Source: Sphingomonas sp. | GTDB taxonomy: Bacteria > Pseudomonadota > Alphaproteobacteria > Sphingomonadales > Sphingomonadaceae | Direction: 5' to 3' | NCBI RefSeq assembly: GCF_025353885.1 | Contig: NZ_JANXNX010000103.1 | Span: 1-34,639 of the forward strand | Length of the DNA: 34,639 nucleotides | In this document: positions 1 through 8,027 of the stretch, piece by piece | How the letters are laid out: every line of letters starts with the position of its first letter | Position numbering within the stretch: position 1 is the first letter of the stretch | The notes under the pieces: model-generated | What the model was told of the DNA's origin: nothing | What the model saw: only the letters and a program-made list of their open reading frames with translations | The model's database searches: none | Program-made: the position numbers and the translations under genes

Positions 1-106
1 CGCCTTCTGCCCGCAAGATGTCCATGACGACGGCATATTTGCTGAAGTGATGCGCACTGTCGGGGTTCTGGACGATATAGTCGGGGTGGTGGACGGCGTG
101 GAGCAT
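1..106 (-). CDS. Histone deacetylase family protein, N-terminal fragment (runs off left edge)
   Basis: Reading leftward from an ATG at 104-106, 35 codons stay open to the window edge. The peptide begins MLHAVHHPDY and continues with HHFSKYAVVMDILRAEG. This resembles the start of bacterial histone-deacetylase/acetoin-utilisation (AcuC-like) amidohydrolases, which open with an HHPDY-type segment and a KY-containing helix. Such zinc enzymes remove acetyl groups from proteins or polyamines. The catalytic His-Asp residues lie outside the window, so activity cannot be judged. The gene points away from rppH and is separated from it by a palindromic repeat. The family call rests on a short N-terminus only. 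Confidence 0.55.
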   Translation of the reverse strand, partial: MLHAVHHPDYIVQNPDSAHHFSKYAVVMDILRAEG

Positions 107-133
107 TCGGGTTCCTGGCGAACTAAATTTCGT

Positions 134-227
134 CGTCTCCCCGGCGCAGGCCGGGGCCTATACGGCTGTCAGAAAGAGGCGCACCCGACCCGGAAGCGGT
201 ATAGGCCCCGGCCTTCGCCGGGTGACG
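134..227. repeat. REP-like imperfect palindrome (long hairpin)
   Basis: A left arm at about 134-163 and a right arm at 199-227 are near-perfect inverted repeats sharing a CCGGGGCCTATAC / GTATAGGCCCCGG core, separated by about 35 bases. The rest of each arm pairs with one mismatch and a small offset. It lies between two divergently oriented genes, which is typical of the dispersed REP/BIME-like palindromes of alphaproteobacteria. The rppH promoter must lie inside or to the right of it. No second copy was noticed in this window. Confidence 0.7.
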
Positions 228-293
228 GCAGTGAATTTCACAGTTGCGCAACCATCATCTCCTCGGACAATAGCGGTCAACCGGAGACGATCC

Positions 294-776
294 ATGAACA
301 CCCTTCCCTATCGCCCAGCCGCCGCGGTCATGTTGATCAACGCCGAGAATAAGGCGTTCGTTGCCCAGCGTATCGATTCGAGCTTCGACGCGTGGCAGAT
401 GCCACAGGGTGGGCTCGACGAGGGTGAAAACGCGCGCGATGGTGCCCTCCGGGAACTGAAGGAGGAAACCGGCATCGCCCCGCACCAGGTCGAGATCATC
501 GCCCAGGCGTCGCGCAAACTGACCTACGACCTGCCGCCCGAGCTACAGAAAAAATTGTGGAAGGGGCGTTACGCAGGGCAGACGCAAAGCTGGTTCCTCG
601 CGCGGTTTCTCGGGACCGACGCGGATGTGAACCTCGAAACCGAACACCCCGAGTTCCGCGCATGGCAATGGGTCGATCCGTGGGAGCTTCCCCAGTTAAT
701 CGTGACCTTCAAGAAAAAGCTTTACGAAGAGGTGCTCGAGGAGTTCAGGCCGTTCCTGCCTTTGCCGCCTGCCTAA
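294..776 (+). CDS. rppH: RNA pyrophosphohydrolase (Nudix)
   Basis: This 160-residue Nudix hydrolase is predicted to remove pyrophosphate from the 5' triphosphate end of RNAs, priming them for RNase E decay. The full Nudix box G-x5-E-x7-REL-x-EE-x-GI occupies residues 39-61. The N-terminal [11 protein letters not shown] and the QMPQGG segment just before the box are characteristic of RppH/IalA proteins. The ATG at 294 was chosen because the homologous sequence begins MNTLPYRP; the frame is open upstream to 222, but that extension runs into the palindromic repeat. The last 32 bases overlap the end of the convergent malate synthase gene. Confidence 0.93.
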   Translation: MNTLPYRPAAAVMLINAENKAFVAQRIDSSFDAWQMPQGGLDEGENARDGALRELKEETGIAPHQVEIIAQASRKLTYDLPPELQKKLWKGRYAGQTQSWFLARFLGTDADVNLETEHPEFRAWQWVDPWELPQLIVTFKKKLYEEVLEEFRPFLPLPPA

Positions 777-2829
777 ACTTGTGGAGCAACGGTTCGGTGT
801 AGCCGTTCGGCTGCGTCAGTCCCTCAAACACCAGCGCCCGGGCGGCGGTGAAGGCGATACTAGCCGCTGGGTCTGGCGCCATTGGCCGATACAGCGCGTC
901 TCCAGCATTCTGGGCATCGACCTTTGCCGCCATCCGCAGCAGTGCGGCATCGACCTGCTCTGCAGAACAGACGCCGTGGAGCAGCCAGTTTGCCATATGT
1001 TGCGATGAAATCCTGAGCGTGGCGCGGTCTTCCATCAGGCCGACATCGTCGATGTCGGGGACTTTCGAACAGCCGATGCCCTGGTCGATCCAGCGCACGA
1101 CGTAGCCCAGAATTCCCTGAGCATTGTTGTCGAGTTCGCGCTCGACCTCGGCCGGCGACCAGTTGCGACCGGCTGCAAGCGGGATCGTCAGCAGGGCGGA
1201 CAGCGGCGGGATCGCGGCGACCTCTGCTTGCCGCGCAAATACATCGACCTGATGATAATGCATCGCGTGCAGCGTGGCCGCGGTCGGTGACGGCACCCAT
1301 GCGGTGTTCGCGCCCGACATCGGATGGCCGATCTTCTGCACCATCATGTCGGCCATGCGGTCGGGAGCGGCCCACATGCCCTTGCCGATCTGCGCCTTGC
1401 CCGACAGCCCGCAGGCAAGCCCGATGGCGACGTTGCGACCCTCGTACGACTTGATCCAGGCGGACGCTTTCATCTCTGCCTTCGGCACCATCGGCCCTGC
1501 GCGCATCGACGTGTGCATCTCGTCACCGGTGCGGTCGAGGAAGCCGGTGTTGATGAAGGCGATTCGGCTCCGCACGGCATGGATCGTTGCCGCAAGATTT
1601 GCAGAGGTCCGCCGTTCCTCGTCCATCACGCCGACCTTGATCGTGTTGCGCGTCAGGCCCAGAAGATCCTCGGTCGCGTCGAACAGCGCGTTCGTGAAGC
1701 CGGCTTCCTCGGGTCCGTGCATCTTGGGCTTGACGATATAGATGCTGCCGGCGCGGCTGTTCTGCCCATTATCGTGCAGCGCGATGAGCGACGTGATGAC
1801 GGTATCCAATATGCCCTCGGGCACTTCCGAACCGTCGGGCAGCAGGATTGCCGGGTTGGTCATCAGATGCCCGACATTGCGGACGAACATCAGGCTGCGC
1901 CCGTGGAGCGTGAAGGCACCCCCGGTCCCTTGCCATTCGCGGTCGGCATCGAGCGCGCGGGTCAGCGTCCTGCCCCCCTTTTCGAAAGTCGCGGTCAGGT
2001 CGCCCTTCATCAGACCGAGCCACGTCCGGTAAGCGACAACCTTGTCATCGGCATCGACGGCGGCGACCGAATCCTCAAGGTCGATGATCGTCGACAGCGC
2101 CGATTCGAGGATGACGTCGGCAATGCCCGCCGGGTCACTGGCGCCGATGGCGCTATCCCGGTCGATGATGAGTTCGATGTGCAAGCCGTGGTTACGGAGC
2201 AGAACGGCGGACGGGTTGCTGCGATCCCCTCGCCACCCAATGGCCGGAAGATCGGCAACCGAGGTCAGGTCGGCCCAACTGCCCGATCCCAGCGGCACTG
2301 CGCGGTCGAGGAAATCCTTGGCATAGGCAATGACCGCGGCCCCGCGGATCGGGTCATATCCGCCCGCAACCGCCGGGGGTGCGTTCAGCGCGTCGGTGCC
2401 GTAAAGCGCGTCGTACAGACTGCCCCAGCGCGCGTTGGCGGCGTTCAGCGCAAAGCGTGTGTTGAGCGATGGCACCACCAGCTGCGGTCCAGCGAGCGTC
2501 GCCACCTCGGCATCGACGTTGTCGGTCGTGATGGCGAAGACGGCGGGTTCGTCGACCAGATAGCCAATTTCACGAAGGAATGCCTGATAGGCTTCGGCAT
2601 CGTGAGGTTGGCCTGCGCGCGCGCTGTGCCATTCATCGATCTTTGCCTGCAGAGCGTCGCGCTTTTCGAGCAAGCTGCGGTTGTGCGGCGTGAAATGGGC
2701 GATAATTTCAGCCAGCCCGCTCCACAGTGCGGCAGCCTCTATGCCAGTGCCGGGAAGCGCCTCATGCTCGACGAAATCGATCAGGGCGGGCGCAACCTTC
2801 AGGGTGGCGCGGTCGAGATAGACGGGCAT
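745..2829 (-). CDS. glcB: Malate synthase G
   Basis: The 694-residue product matches malate synthase G in length and sequence. It condenses glyoxylate with acetyl-CoA to malate, the second glyoxylate-shunt step, in the cytosol. Recognisable segments include the N-terminal [18 protein letters not shown], the central [14 protein letters not shown] and the [14 protein letters not shown] block around the acetyl-CoA and glyoxylate site. No isocitrate lyase is nearby. It starts at an ATG read leftward at 2827-2829, with a GGAG-type ribosome site just upstream, and diverges from the M20 hydrolase across about 116 bases that must hold both promoters. Its 3' end overlaps rppH by 32 bases. Confidence 0.95.
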   Translation of the reverse strand: MPVYLDRATLKVAPALIDFVEHEALPGTGIEAAALWSGLAEIIAHFTPHNRSLLEKRDALQAKIDEWHSARAGQPHDAEAYQAFLREIGYLVDEPAVFAITTDNVDAEVATLAGPQLVVPSLNTRFALNAANARWGSLYDALYGTDALNAPPAVAGGYDPIRGAAVIAYAKDFLDRAVPLGSGSWADLTSVADLPAIGWRGDRSNPSAVLLRNHGLHIELIIDRDSAIGASDPAGIADVILESALSTIIDLEDSVAAVDADDKVVAYRTWLGLMKGDLTATFEKGGRTLTRALDADREWQGTGGAFTLHGRSLMFVRNVGHLMTNPAILLPDGSEVPEGILDTVITSLIALHDNGQNSRAGSIYIVKPKMHGPEEAGFTNALFDATEDLLGLTRNTIKVGVMDEERRTSANLAATIHAVRSRIAFINTGFLDRTGDEMHTSMRAGPMVPKAEMKASAWIKSYEGRNVAIGLACGLSGKAQIGKGMWAAPDRMADMMVQKIGHPMSGANTAWVPSPTAATLHAMHYHQVDVFARQAEVAAIPPLSALLTIPLAAGRNWSPAEVERELDNNAQGILGYVVRWIDQGIGCSKVPDIDDVGLMEDRATLRISSQHMANWLLHGVCSAEQVDAALLRMAAKVDAQNAGDALYRPMAPDPAASIAFTAARALVFEGLTQPNGYTEPLLHKFRQAAKAGTA

Positions 2830-2945
2830 GGGAACTCCTTGGCTAATGGTCGATGCGTACTGGTGGTGCCGGGGAGGAAACCGCCGCCGCTATGACGCCG
2901 TTTGGCCCCTTCGACAAGCGGGTGACTGCCGGTTAGACGGGTGGA

Positions 2946-4157
2946 ATGACGACACTGACATATGACGAAAACTCACTGATCGACCGGGCGGGCGCTGCGC
3001 CGATGCTGCGCCAGGTTGAAACCTGGGCAGCGATCAATTCGGGGACGGGCAATCTGGCAGGTCTGGCGACAGTCGCCGGACTGCTGGCCGATGCATTTGC
3101 GGCATTGCCGGGCGACGTCCGGTTGGTCGAAGCAGCCCCGGTCGATGCGATTTTGCCCGATGGATCGCGGCAGGAGCACGCGCACGGCCAGCATTTGCAC
3201 CTTTGCGTGCGCCCCCAGGCGAACCGGCGGGTGCTGCTGACCGGCCATATGGACACGGTGTTCGGCGCCGACCATGTCTTCCAGACTTTGCGAGAGAGTG
3301 AACCCGGCATCGTCAACGGGCCGGGCGTGGCGGACATGAAGGGGGGCATCGCGGTGATGCTGGCGGCACTGGCGGCATTCGAGGGGAGTACAGGCGCGAC
3401 TGCCCTTGGCTATGACGTTCTAATCAACAGCGACGAGGAAACCGGGTCGCTGTCGTCGTCCGCGCTGATCACCGAACTGGCGCGCGGCAAGGTGGCGGCG
3501 CTGACCTATGAACCCGCCGCCCTGCCCGACGGCACGCTGGCGGGCGCGCGTCCGGGGAGCGGAAACTTCAGCTTCATCGTGACGGGCCGGGCCGCGCACG
3601 CGGGGCGGAACCCGGAGGACGGGCGCAATGCATTGCTGGCGGCGGCGGCACTTGCGCTGCGGCTGGCGGCTGTTCAGGCACCCGGGCTGTCGGTGAACCC
3701 TGCCCGCATCGACGGCGGCGGACCGAACAACGTCGTGCCCGATCACGCCGTCCTTCGCGTCAACATGCGGCCCTCCACCCCCGCCGACGAGGACCGTGCG
3801 CGGTCGGCAATCGACCTCGCCATCGTCGAGATCGCGACGCTGCACGATGTCGGTATCCATGTGCACGGCGGCTTTGGACGCCCACCCAAGCCCATGGACC
3901 CGCCTGCCGAAAAGCTGTTTAGCCTGGTCCGCGATTGTGGCACGGCACTGGGCCAGGCGATCGGGTGGAAAGCGACCGGCGGCGTGTGCGACGGCAATAA
4001 CATTGCGGCGTGCGGGGTCCCGGTGGTGGACACGATGGGTGTGCGCGGAGGCGCGATCCATTCGTCGGACGAATATCTGATTATTAAATCACTGGAGGAG
4101 CGAGCGATGCTGAGCGCCTTGGTCCTGCACCGCATTGCCGATGGGGAAAGCCAGTGA
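2946..4157 (+). CDS. M20-family amidohydrolase of the ast operon
   Basis: A 403-residue M20 metallopeptidase-family hydrolase (ArgE/DapE/carboxypeptidase G2 group). The di-zinc site is complete: H101 and D103 in GHMDTV, D130 in ADMKGG, E164/E165 in SDEETG, E189 in YEPA and H372 in AIHSSDE. A dimerisation domain with the GRAAHAGRNPEDGRNA motif sits between. It overlaps astA by four bases (GTGA), so all three genes are translationally coupled. Inference: it may cleave N-succinylglutamate in place of AstE, or act on another acylated arginine intermediate; a generic peptidase role cannot be excluded. A GGGTGGA sequence directly before the ATG serves as ribosome site. Confidence 0.85.
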   Translation: MTTLTYDENSLIDRAGAAPMLRQVETWAAINSGTGNLAGLATVAGLLADAFAALPGDVRLVEAAPVDAILPDGSRQEHAHGQHLHLCVRPQANRRVLLTGHMDTVFGADHVFQTLRESEPGIVNGPGVADMKGGIAVMLAALAAFEGSTGATALGYDVLINSDEETGSLSSSALITELARGKVAALTYEPAALPDGTLAGARPGSGNFSFIVTGRAAHAGRNPEDGRNALLAAAALALRLAAVQAPGLSVNPARIDGGGPNNVVPDHAVLRVNMRPSTPADEDRARSAIDLAIVEIATLHDVGIHVHGGFGRPPKPMDPPAEKLFSLVRDCGTALGQAIGWKATGGVCDGNNIAACGVPVVDTMGVRGGAIHSSDEYLIIKSLEERAMLSALVLHRIADGESQ

Positions 4158-5155
4158 CATTCCGGATGCGGGCAGCACGAACGTCCGACCTTGCGGCGTT
4201 GTATGAAATGGCGAAACTGACCGGCGGCGGGTTTACCAACCTGCCGCCCGACAAGCCGTCGCTGGTTGCCAAGCTGGACCGGTCGGCGGTGGCCTTTGCA
4301 GGCGCGCAGGATGTTCTGGGCGAAGACCTGTTCGTGCTGGTGCTGGAAAATACCGAGACCGGTCAGGTCCGTGGCACCTGCCAGATATTCAGCCAGGTGG
4401 GCATGAGCGCGCCCTTTTACAGTTATCGCATCGGCACGCTGACGCAGCATTCCCGCGAGCTGGAACGCACGTTCCGCGCCGACATGCTGACGCTTTCGAC
4501 CGACTTGGAAGGAGCGAGCGAAGTCGGCGGCCTGTTCCTTCACCCGCATGAACGCGCCGGCGGCCTGGGCATGCTGATCGCGCGCAGCCGTTACCTGTTC
4601 ATCCGCCAGCACCGCGCCCGCTTTGCCGACACGACGATCGCTGAATTGCGCGGCCTGATCGACGAAAGCGGCGGCTCACCGTTCTGGGACGGGATCGCGG
4701 GCCGCTTTTTCGGAATGAGCTTTCAGGAAGCCGACGAATTCAACGCCATCCACGGCCACCAGTTCATCGCCGACCTGATGCCCAAGCACCCGGTCTATAT
4801 CGCCATGCTGAGTGAAGCCGCACGTGCCGCCATCGGCCTGCCCCACCCATCGGGGCGCGCGGCCATGCGAATGCTGGAGGGCGAAGGATTTTCAGCGGAC
4901 GGCTATGTCGACATTTTCGACGGTGGGCCGACGATGCGCGCGCCGACGGACCGCATTCGGTCGGTCCGGGATGCCCGGTTCGCCACCATCGGCGCGGTGG
5001 CCACTAACGATGCGACACGCGCCATAGTGTCGCACGGCAGGCTGGATGAATTCGTGGCGACGTGGGGCTGCGTCGATGGCGACCGGATCGATCCCGCCGC
5101 CGCGCAGTTGCTGGGCGTGGCCGCAGGCGACGAAATCCTGGTGGCGCCGCAATGA
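4154..5155 (+). CDS. astA: Arginine N-succinyltransferase
   Basis: This 333-residue protein is predicted to transfer succinyl from succinyl-CoA to the alpha-amino group of arginine, the first step of ammonia-producing arginine catabolism. It belongs to the AstA family, a GNAT-like fold; the N-terminal RAARTSDLAALYEMAKLTG and the central LFLHPHERAGGLGMLIARS region with an acetyltransferase-type GGLG turn are characteristic. The start is GTG at 4154, because the GTGA overlaps the stop of the preceding hydrolase and the family N-terminus begins right there. It ends in an ATGA overlap with astB. The length is close to characterised AstA proteins. Confidence 0.95.
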   Translation: MTFRMRAARTSDLAALYEMAKLTGGGFTNLPPDKPSLVAKLDRSAVAFAGAQDVLGEDLFVLVLENTETGQVRGTCQIFSQVGMSAPFYSYRIGTLTQHSRELERTFRADMLTLSTDLEGASEVGGLFLHPHERAGGLGMLIARSRYLFIRQHRARFADTTIAELRGLIDESGGSPFWDGIAGRFFGMSFQEADEFNAIHGHQFIADLMPKHPVYIAMLSEAARAAIGLPHPSGRAAMRMLEGEGFSADGYVDIFDGGPTMRAPTDRIRSVRDARFATIGAVATNDATRAIVSHGRLDEFVATWGCVDGDRIDPAAAQLLGVAAGDEILVAPQ

Positions 5156-6402
5156 GCCTGGTCGAAATCAATTTCGACGGCATCGTCGGCCCCAGTCATA
5201 ACTATGCGGGGCTGAGCGCGGGTAATCTCGCCTCGGCCAGCAATGCGGGCGCTATTTCGCATCCCCGGGCGGCGGCGTTGCAGGGGATCGAGAAGATGCG
5301 GGCGAACATGGCGCTCGGGCTGGCGCAGGGGTTCTTCCTGCCGCACGATCGTCCAGACGTTGCTTGGCTGGCGTCGATTGGCTCTGATCCCGACCACGCC
5401 GAGCCTCATATTCGCGCAGCCGCTTTGTCGGCATCGGCAATGTGGGCCGCCAACGCCGCCACCGTGTCGCCCGCCCCCGACACCGACGACGGGCGCTGCC
5501 ACCTGACCCCCGCGAACCTGATGACCATGGCCCACCGCGCGCACGAATGGCCGGGCACGCTGGCCCAGCTAAAGCTGGCCTTCGCCCACCCCGCATTTGC
5601 GATCCATGCCCCCATCCCGGCCCCGTTCGGTGATGAAGGCGCGGCCAACCACATGCGCCTGTGTCGTGAGCATAGCGCACCAGGTATCGAGGTCTTCGTC
5701 TATGGCGTGCGCGGCGGTCGCTTTCCGGCGCGCCAGCATATCGAGGCGTCAAAGGCGGTGGCGCGACTGCATGGCGTCAACAGCGCGCTGTTCGTGGCCC
5801 AATCAGAGGCGGCAATCGCTGCGGGCGCATTCCACAACGACGTCGTGGCCGTTGCCAACGAACGCGTGCTGTTCACCCACGAGCAGGCGTTCGAGGACAA
5901 GGCGCAATTCTATGGTGCGTTGCAGGAGCGGCTGCCCGAAGTCGAGATTATCGAAGTTCCGGCTGACGTGATCTCGCTTGGCGATGCCATCTCCAGCTAT
6001 TTGTTCAACGCGCAACTTGTGACCTTGCCCGCTGGCGGCGGCATGGCGCTGATCCTGCCAAACGAGGCGCAGGACAACGCGCGTGTCTGGGCATGGCTGC
6101 AAAGCCTGATTGCGGGCAATGGCCCGATCCGGCGACTGGTCCCGGTCGACCTGCGCGAATCGATGGCTAACGGCGGCGGTCCCGCCTGCCTGCGCCTGCG
6201 TGTGGTTGCCGACCCGACGACCGTCGATCGACGCTTCATGGCGGACACGGCGAAACTGGAGATGATCGGGGACGTCGTCGAGCGGCATTGGCCGAAAACG
6301 ATGGAGCCCGGTGACTTGGGAAACAGCGCTGTAATCGAGGGCATCAGGCGGGCGCGGGCAGCCCTGATTTCGGCGCTAAGTCTTCCCGAACTGTCGAGTT
6401 AA
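5152..6402 (+). CDS. astB: N-succinylarginine dihydrolase
   Basis: The 416-residue product hydrolyses N2-succinylarginine to N2-succinylornithine, ammonia and CO2, step two of the arginine succinyltransferase pathway. It is an amidinotransferase-fold enzyme with a visible Cys-His-Glu triad: E162 in GDEGAANH, H228 in AFHNDVV and C346 in GGGPACLRLR. The N-terminal NFDGIVGPSHNYAGLS is a family signature. The ATG at 5152 overlaps the astA stop (ATGA); the frame is open further upstream to 5062, but that part lacks family similarity. No astC, astD or astE follows, so the later steps must be encoded elsewhere or be done differently. Confidence 0.96.
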   Translation: MSLVEINFDGIVGPSHNYAGLSAGNLASASNAGAISHPRAAALQGIEKMRANMALGLAQGFFLPHDRPDVAWLASIGSDPDHAEPHIRAAALSASAMWAANAATVSPAPDTDDGRCHLTPANLMTMAHRAHEWPGTLAQLKLAFAHPAFAIHAPIPAPFGDEGAANHMRLCREHSAPGIEVFVYGVRGGRFPARQHIEASKAVARLHGVNSALFVAQSEAAIAAGAFHNDVVAVANERVLFTHEQAFEDKAQFYGALQERLPEVEIIEVPADVISLGDAISSYLFNAQLVTLPAGGGMALILPNEAQDNARVWAWLQSLIAGNGPIRRLVPVDLRESMANGGGPACLRLRVVADPTTVDRRFMADTAKLEMIGDVVERHWPKTMEPGDLGNSAVIEGIRRARAALISALSLPELSS

Positions 6403-6413
6403 TTTACATTTAA
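6399..6413. promoter_or_regulatory. CtrA-type binding site (TTAA-N7-TTAA)
   Basis: A perfect TTAA-N7-TTAA motif, followed by CC as in the extended TTAACC half-site. It overlaps the astB stop codon and lies 65 bases upstream of the small membrane-protein start at 6478. This is the consensus of the alphaproteobacterial cell-cycle regulator CtrA. Regulation of the downstream gene is an inference. Confidence 0.55.
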
Positions 6414-6477
6414 CCATGACGGTGACAGCCGATCCACGGTTTTTCGCGCTTGGCCCGGTCCTTGCTCTATCAAGGGC

Positions 6478-6717
6478 ATGTTAAAAAAAATCGGTCGCCT
6501 CTTCACTATCAAGACCAAGTGGGAAGCCTATCTCATCATATACTCGCTCGCGACTGGATCAATGGAGCGCGGCAAGGCGTATCTGGTGACTTACCCGGGC
6601 TACGGAGGATGGCTGTTGATGGCCGCCTGTTCGGGCGCGGTCTTTCTGGGTGGTGCGAAGATACTCGACGCGATCACGATGTTGCGCGAGCGGTCGGAGG
6701 AAGCAGCGAAGGTCTAA
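6478..6717 (+). CDS. Small conserved-looking membrane protein of unknown function
   Basis: A 79-residue protein with a basic N-terminus (MLKKIGRLF), a middle segment containing IKTKWEAYLIIYSLATGSMERGK, and a hydrophobic stretch at about residues 42-62 that should span the inner membrane. The charged C-terminal tail (LRERSEEAA) follows. An AAGGGC sequence just before the ATG can act as ribosome site. I do not recognise a named family. Reasons to accept it as a gene: no competing frame, a good start, an amphipathic/hydrophobic layout unlike an antisense frame, and a CtrA-type site upstream. It is monocistronic, between astB and tRNA-Arg. Confidence 0.7.
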   Translation: MLKKIGRLFTIKTKWEAYLIIYSLATGSMERGKAYLVTYPGYGGWLLMAACSGAVFLGGAKILDAITMLRERSEEAAKV

Positions 6718-6805
6718 GGGCGTGGACATGATGTCGATGGACACCAGCCTGGTGGCAGACGAGCTTTGCTACCCGCCTTCCCGTTATAATTCCTCATGGA
6801 GAAAT

Positions 6806-6882
6806 TGGTGCGCCCGGAGCGATTCGAACGCCCGGCCCTCAGATTCGTAGTCTGATGCTCTATCCAGCTGAGCTACGGGCGC
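6806..6882 (-). tRNA. tRNA-Arg (anticodon ACG)
   Basis: Read leftward from 6882, a 77-nt cloverleaf is complete: acceptor stem GCGCCCG paired with CGGGCGC, D-arm AGCTCAGCTGGATAGAGC, anticodon loop CTACGAA giving ACG (A34 probably edited to inosine by TadA), T-arm with GTTCGAATC, and an encoded CCA end at 6806-6808. It reads CGU/CGC/CGA arginine codons. Confidence 0.97.
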
Positions 6883-6896
6883 ACTGGGATGGTTCC

Positions 6897-6925
6897 CCTA
6901 GGCGAGCGTTTCCAAAGGTGCAACC
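6897..6925 (-). promoter_or_regulatory. Candidate promoter of tRNA-Arg
   Basis: On the minus strand upstream of the tRNA there is a TTGCAC hexamer, a 17-base spacer and TAGGGG, in the right place for a -35/-10 pair about 15 bases before the mature 5' end. The -10 is a weak match to the consensus. Coordinates are approximate. Confidence 0.35.
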
Positions 6926-6975
6926 CCGTTACGCCGCCCGTTGCTCGGCGATGCGCACTTCCCTATGCCACGGCC

Positions 6976-7473
6976 ATGACAAAACGCCTCGTCCCGATGT
7001 TCGTGCTTGCGCTTTCGGCTTGCAGCAATGGGGTCAACCCCCCTTCGCTGCTACCCCGACCGATTGAAAAACAGGCGCTTGCCACTCCCCCGGTCGCGGT
7101 TTCGGTGACCGCTGGCCCCATCGACCCTGCCCTCCAGAAACAGATCGTCGACGCGCTCGCCAAGGTGAAGATGGGCGACGCCCAATTCACCCGGACCGAC
7201 CGGGCCAGCGGTCGCCAGATCGCCGCCGGGCGTGGCGCGGCCGAGGGTAGCGAAGCATGGGTCGTCGGACAGCAGGCGCAATCGGCGCTGGAGGCCGCGC
7301 GCCAGGACAGTGCGGGCGGGCTTGCTGAGATTGCGGCCCTGCTGCTGGCGCAGACGCAGGCGGCTGCAAGCGATCCGAAATTGGGTGGCGTGGCCGAACT
7401 GACAGCAGCAGAAAGCGAAGCCAGCACTATTGTCGCACGCCAGACTGAACGCCTGCAGGAACTTACCCGCTAA
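6976..7473 (+). CDS. Small lipoprotein, unknown function
   Basis: The 165-residue precursor starts with a lipoprotein signal peptide, MTKRLVPMFVLALSACSNG; the lipobox L-S-A-C places the lipidated cysteine at residue 15. The mature part is a proline-containing linker followed by an Ala/Gln/Glu-rich, probably helical region ending in QTERLQELTR. The ATG at 6976 was chosen because it gives this signal peptide, while upstream in-frame starts would bury it. I do not recognise the family. It ends four bases inside the convergent carbonic-anhydrase-like gene (overlap 7470-7473). Confidence 0.75.
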   Translation: MTKRLVPMFVLALSACSNGVNPPSLLPRPIEKQALATPPVAVSVTAGPIDPALQKQIVDALAKVKMGDAQFTRTDRASGRQIAAGRGAAEGSEAWVVGQQAQSALEAARQDSAGGLAEIAALLLAQTQAAASDPKLGGVAELTAAESEASTIVARQTERLQELTR

Positions 7474-8027
7474 GGACGGTTGAAACCCGGCTCGGCCTTA
7501 TGTCGCTGCGCCAACGTTACATAGGCCGGCGCACCGCGACGATTGCGGGCAATCTCGTCGGCGTCCATGTCACGCAATTTTTTGGCAGGGCGACCCATCC
7601 ACAATTCGCCGCTGCGGATAGTCTTTCCCGGCGTCAGCAACGACCCCGCGGCCAGCATCCCGTCCGATTCGATCGTGCAACCATCCATGACGATGCTGCC
7701 CAGCCCGACGAATGCGCGGTCGTGCAGGACTGATCCGTGGAGCATGACCATGTGACCGATCAGCACGTCGTCGCCGATGATCGTGGGCAATCCATCGTGG
7801 CCGTCCTTTGCCGAGTCGACGTGGATGACCGTGCCGTCCTGGATGTTGGTCCGCGCTCCGATAACGATCCGGTTCACGTCGCCGCGCAGGACGCAATTGT
7901 ACCAGATGCTCGACTGCGGGCCGATCGTGACATTGCCGATGACATGGCATCCGGGTGCGATAAAAGCGCTGTCCTCGACGGTCGGCAGTACGCCGCCGAA
8001 GGGGATCAGGCCGACGCCTTCAACCAT
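7470..8027 (-). CDS. Gamma-class carbonic anhydrase-like hexapeptide-repeat protein
   Basis: A 185-residue left-handed beta-helix protein of the gamma-carbonic anhydrase/YrdA family. Repeated hexapeptide turns run through most of the sequence (for example FIAPGCHVIGNVTIG), with the family segment IWYNCVLRGDVNRI. Candidate zinc ligands are H69 in VIHVDS and H92 and H97 in IGHMVMLHG, so metal binding looks intact. Real carbonic anhydrase activity is not assured in this subfamily. The start at 8027 is preferred over an in-frame ATG six codons upstream because homologues begin near VEGVGLIPFGG; it overlaps the hemB stop by eight bases, suggesting translational coupling. Confidence 0.88.
   Translation of the reverse strand: MVEGVGLIPFGGVLPTVEDSAFIAPGCHVIGNVTIGPQSSIWYNCVLRGDVNRIVIGARTNIQDGTVIHVDSAKDGHDGLPTIIGDDVLIGHMVMLHGSVLHDRAFVGLGSIVMDGCTIESDGMLAAGSLLTPGKTIRSGELWMGRPAKKLRDMDADEIARNRRGAPAYVTLAQRHKAEPGFNRP

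Noticed and set aside
47-352. An open frame crossing the palindromic repeat upstream of rppH
   Set aside because: It runs across the REP-like element and into rppH in another frame, and has no domain or ribosome site.
1324-2895. A 523-codon open frame on the plus strand opposite malate synthase
   Set aside because: It lies entirely antisense to a confidently identified enzyme and has the Arg/Gly/His-rich composition of a GC-rich shadow frame with no recognisable domain.
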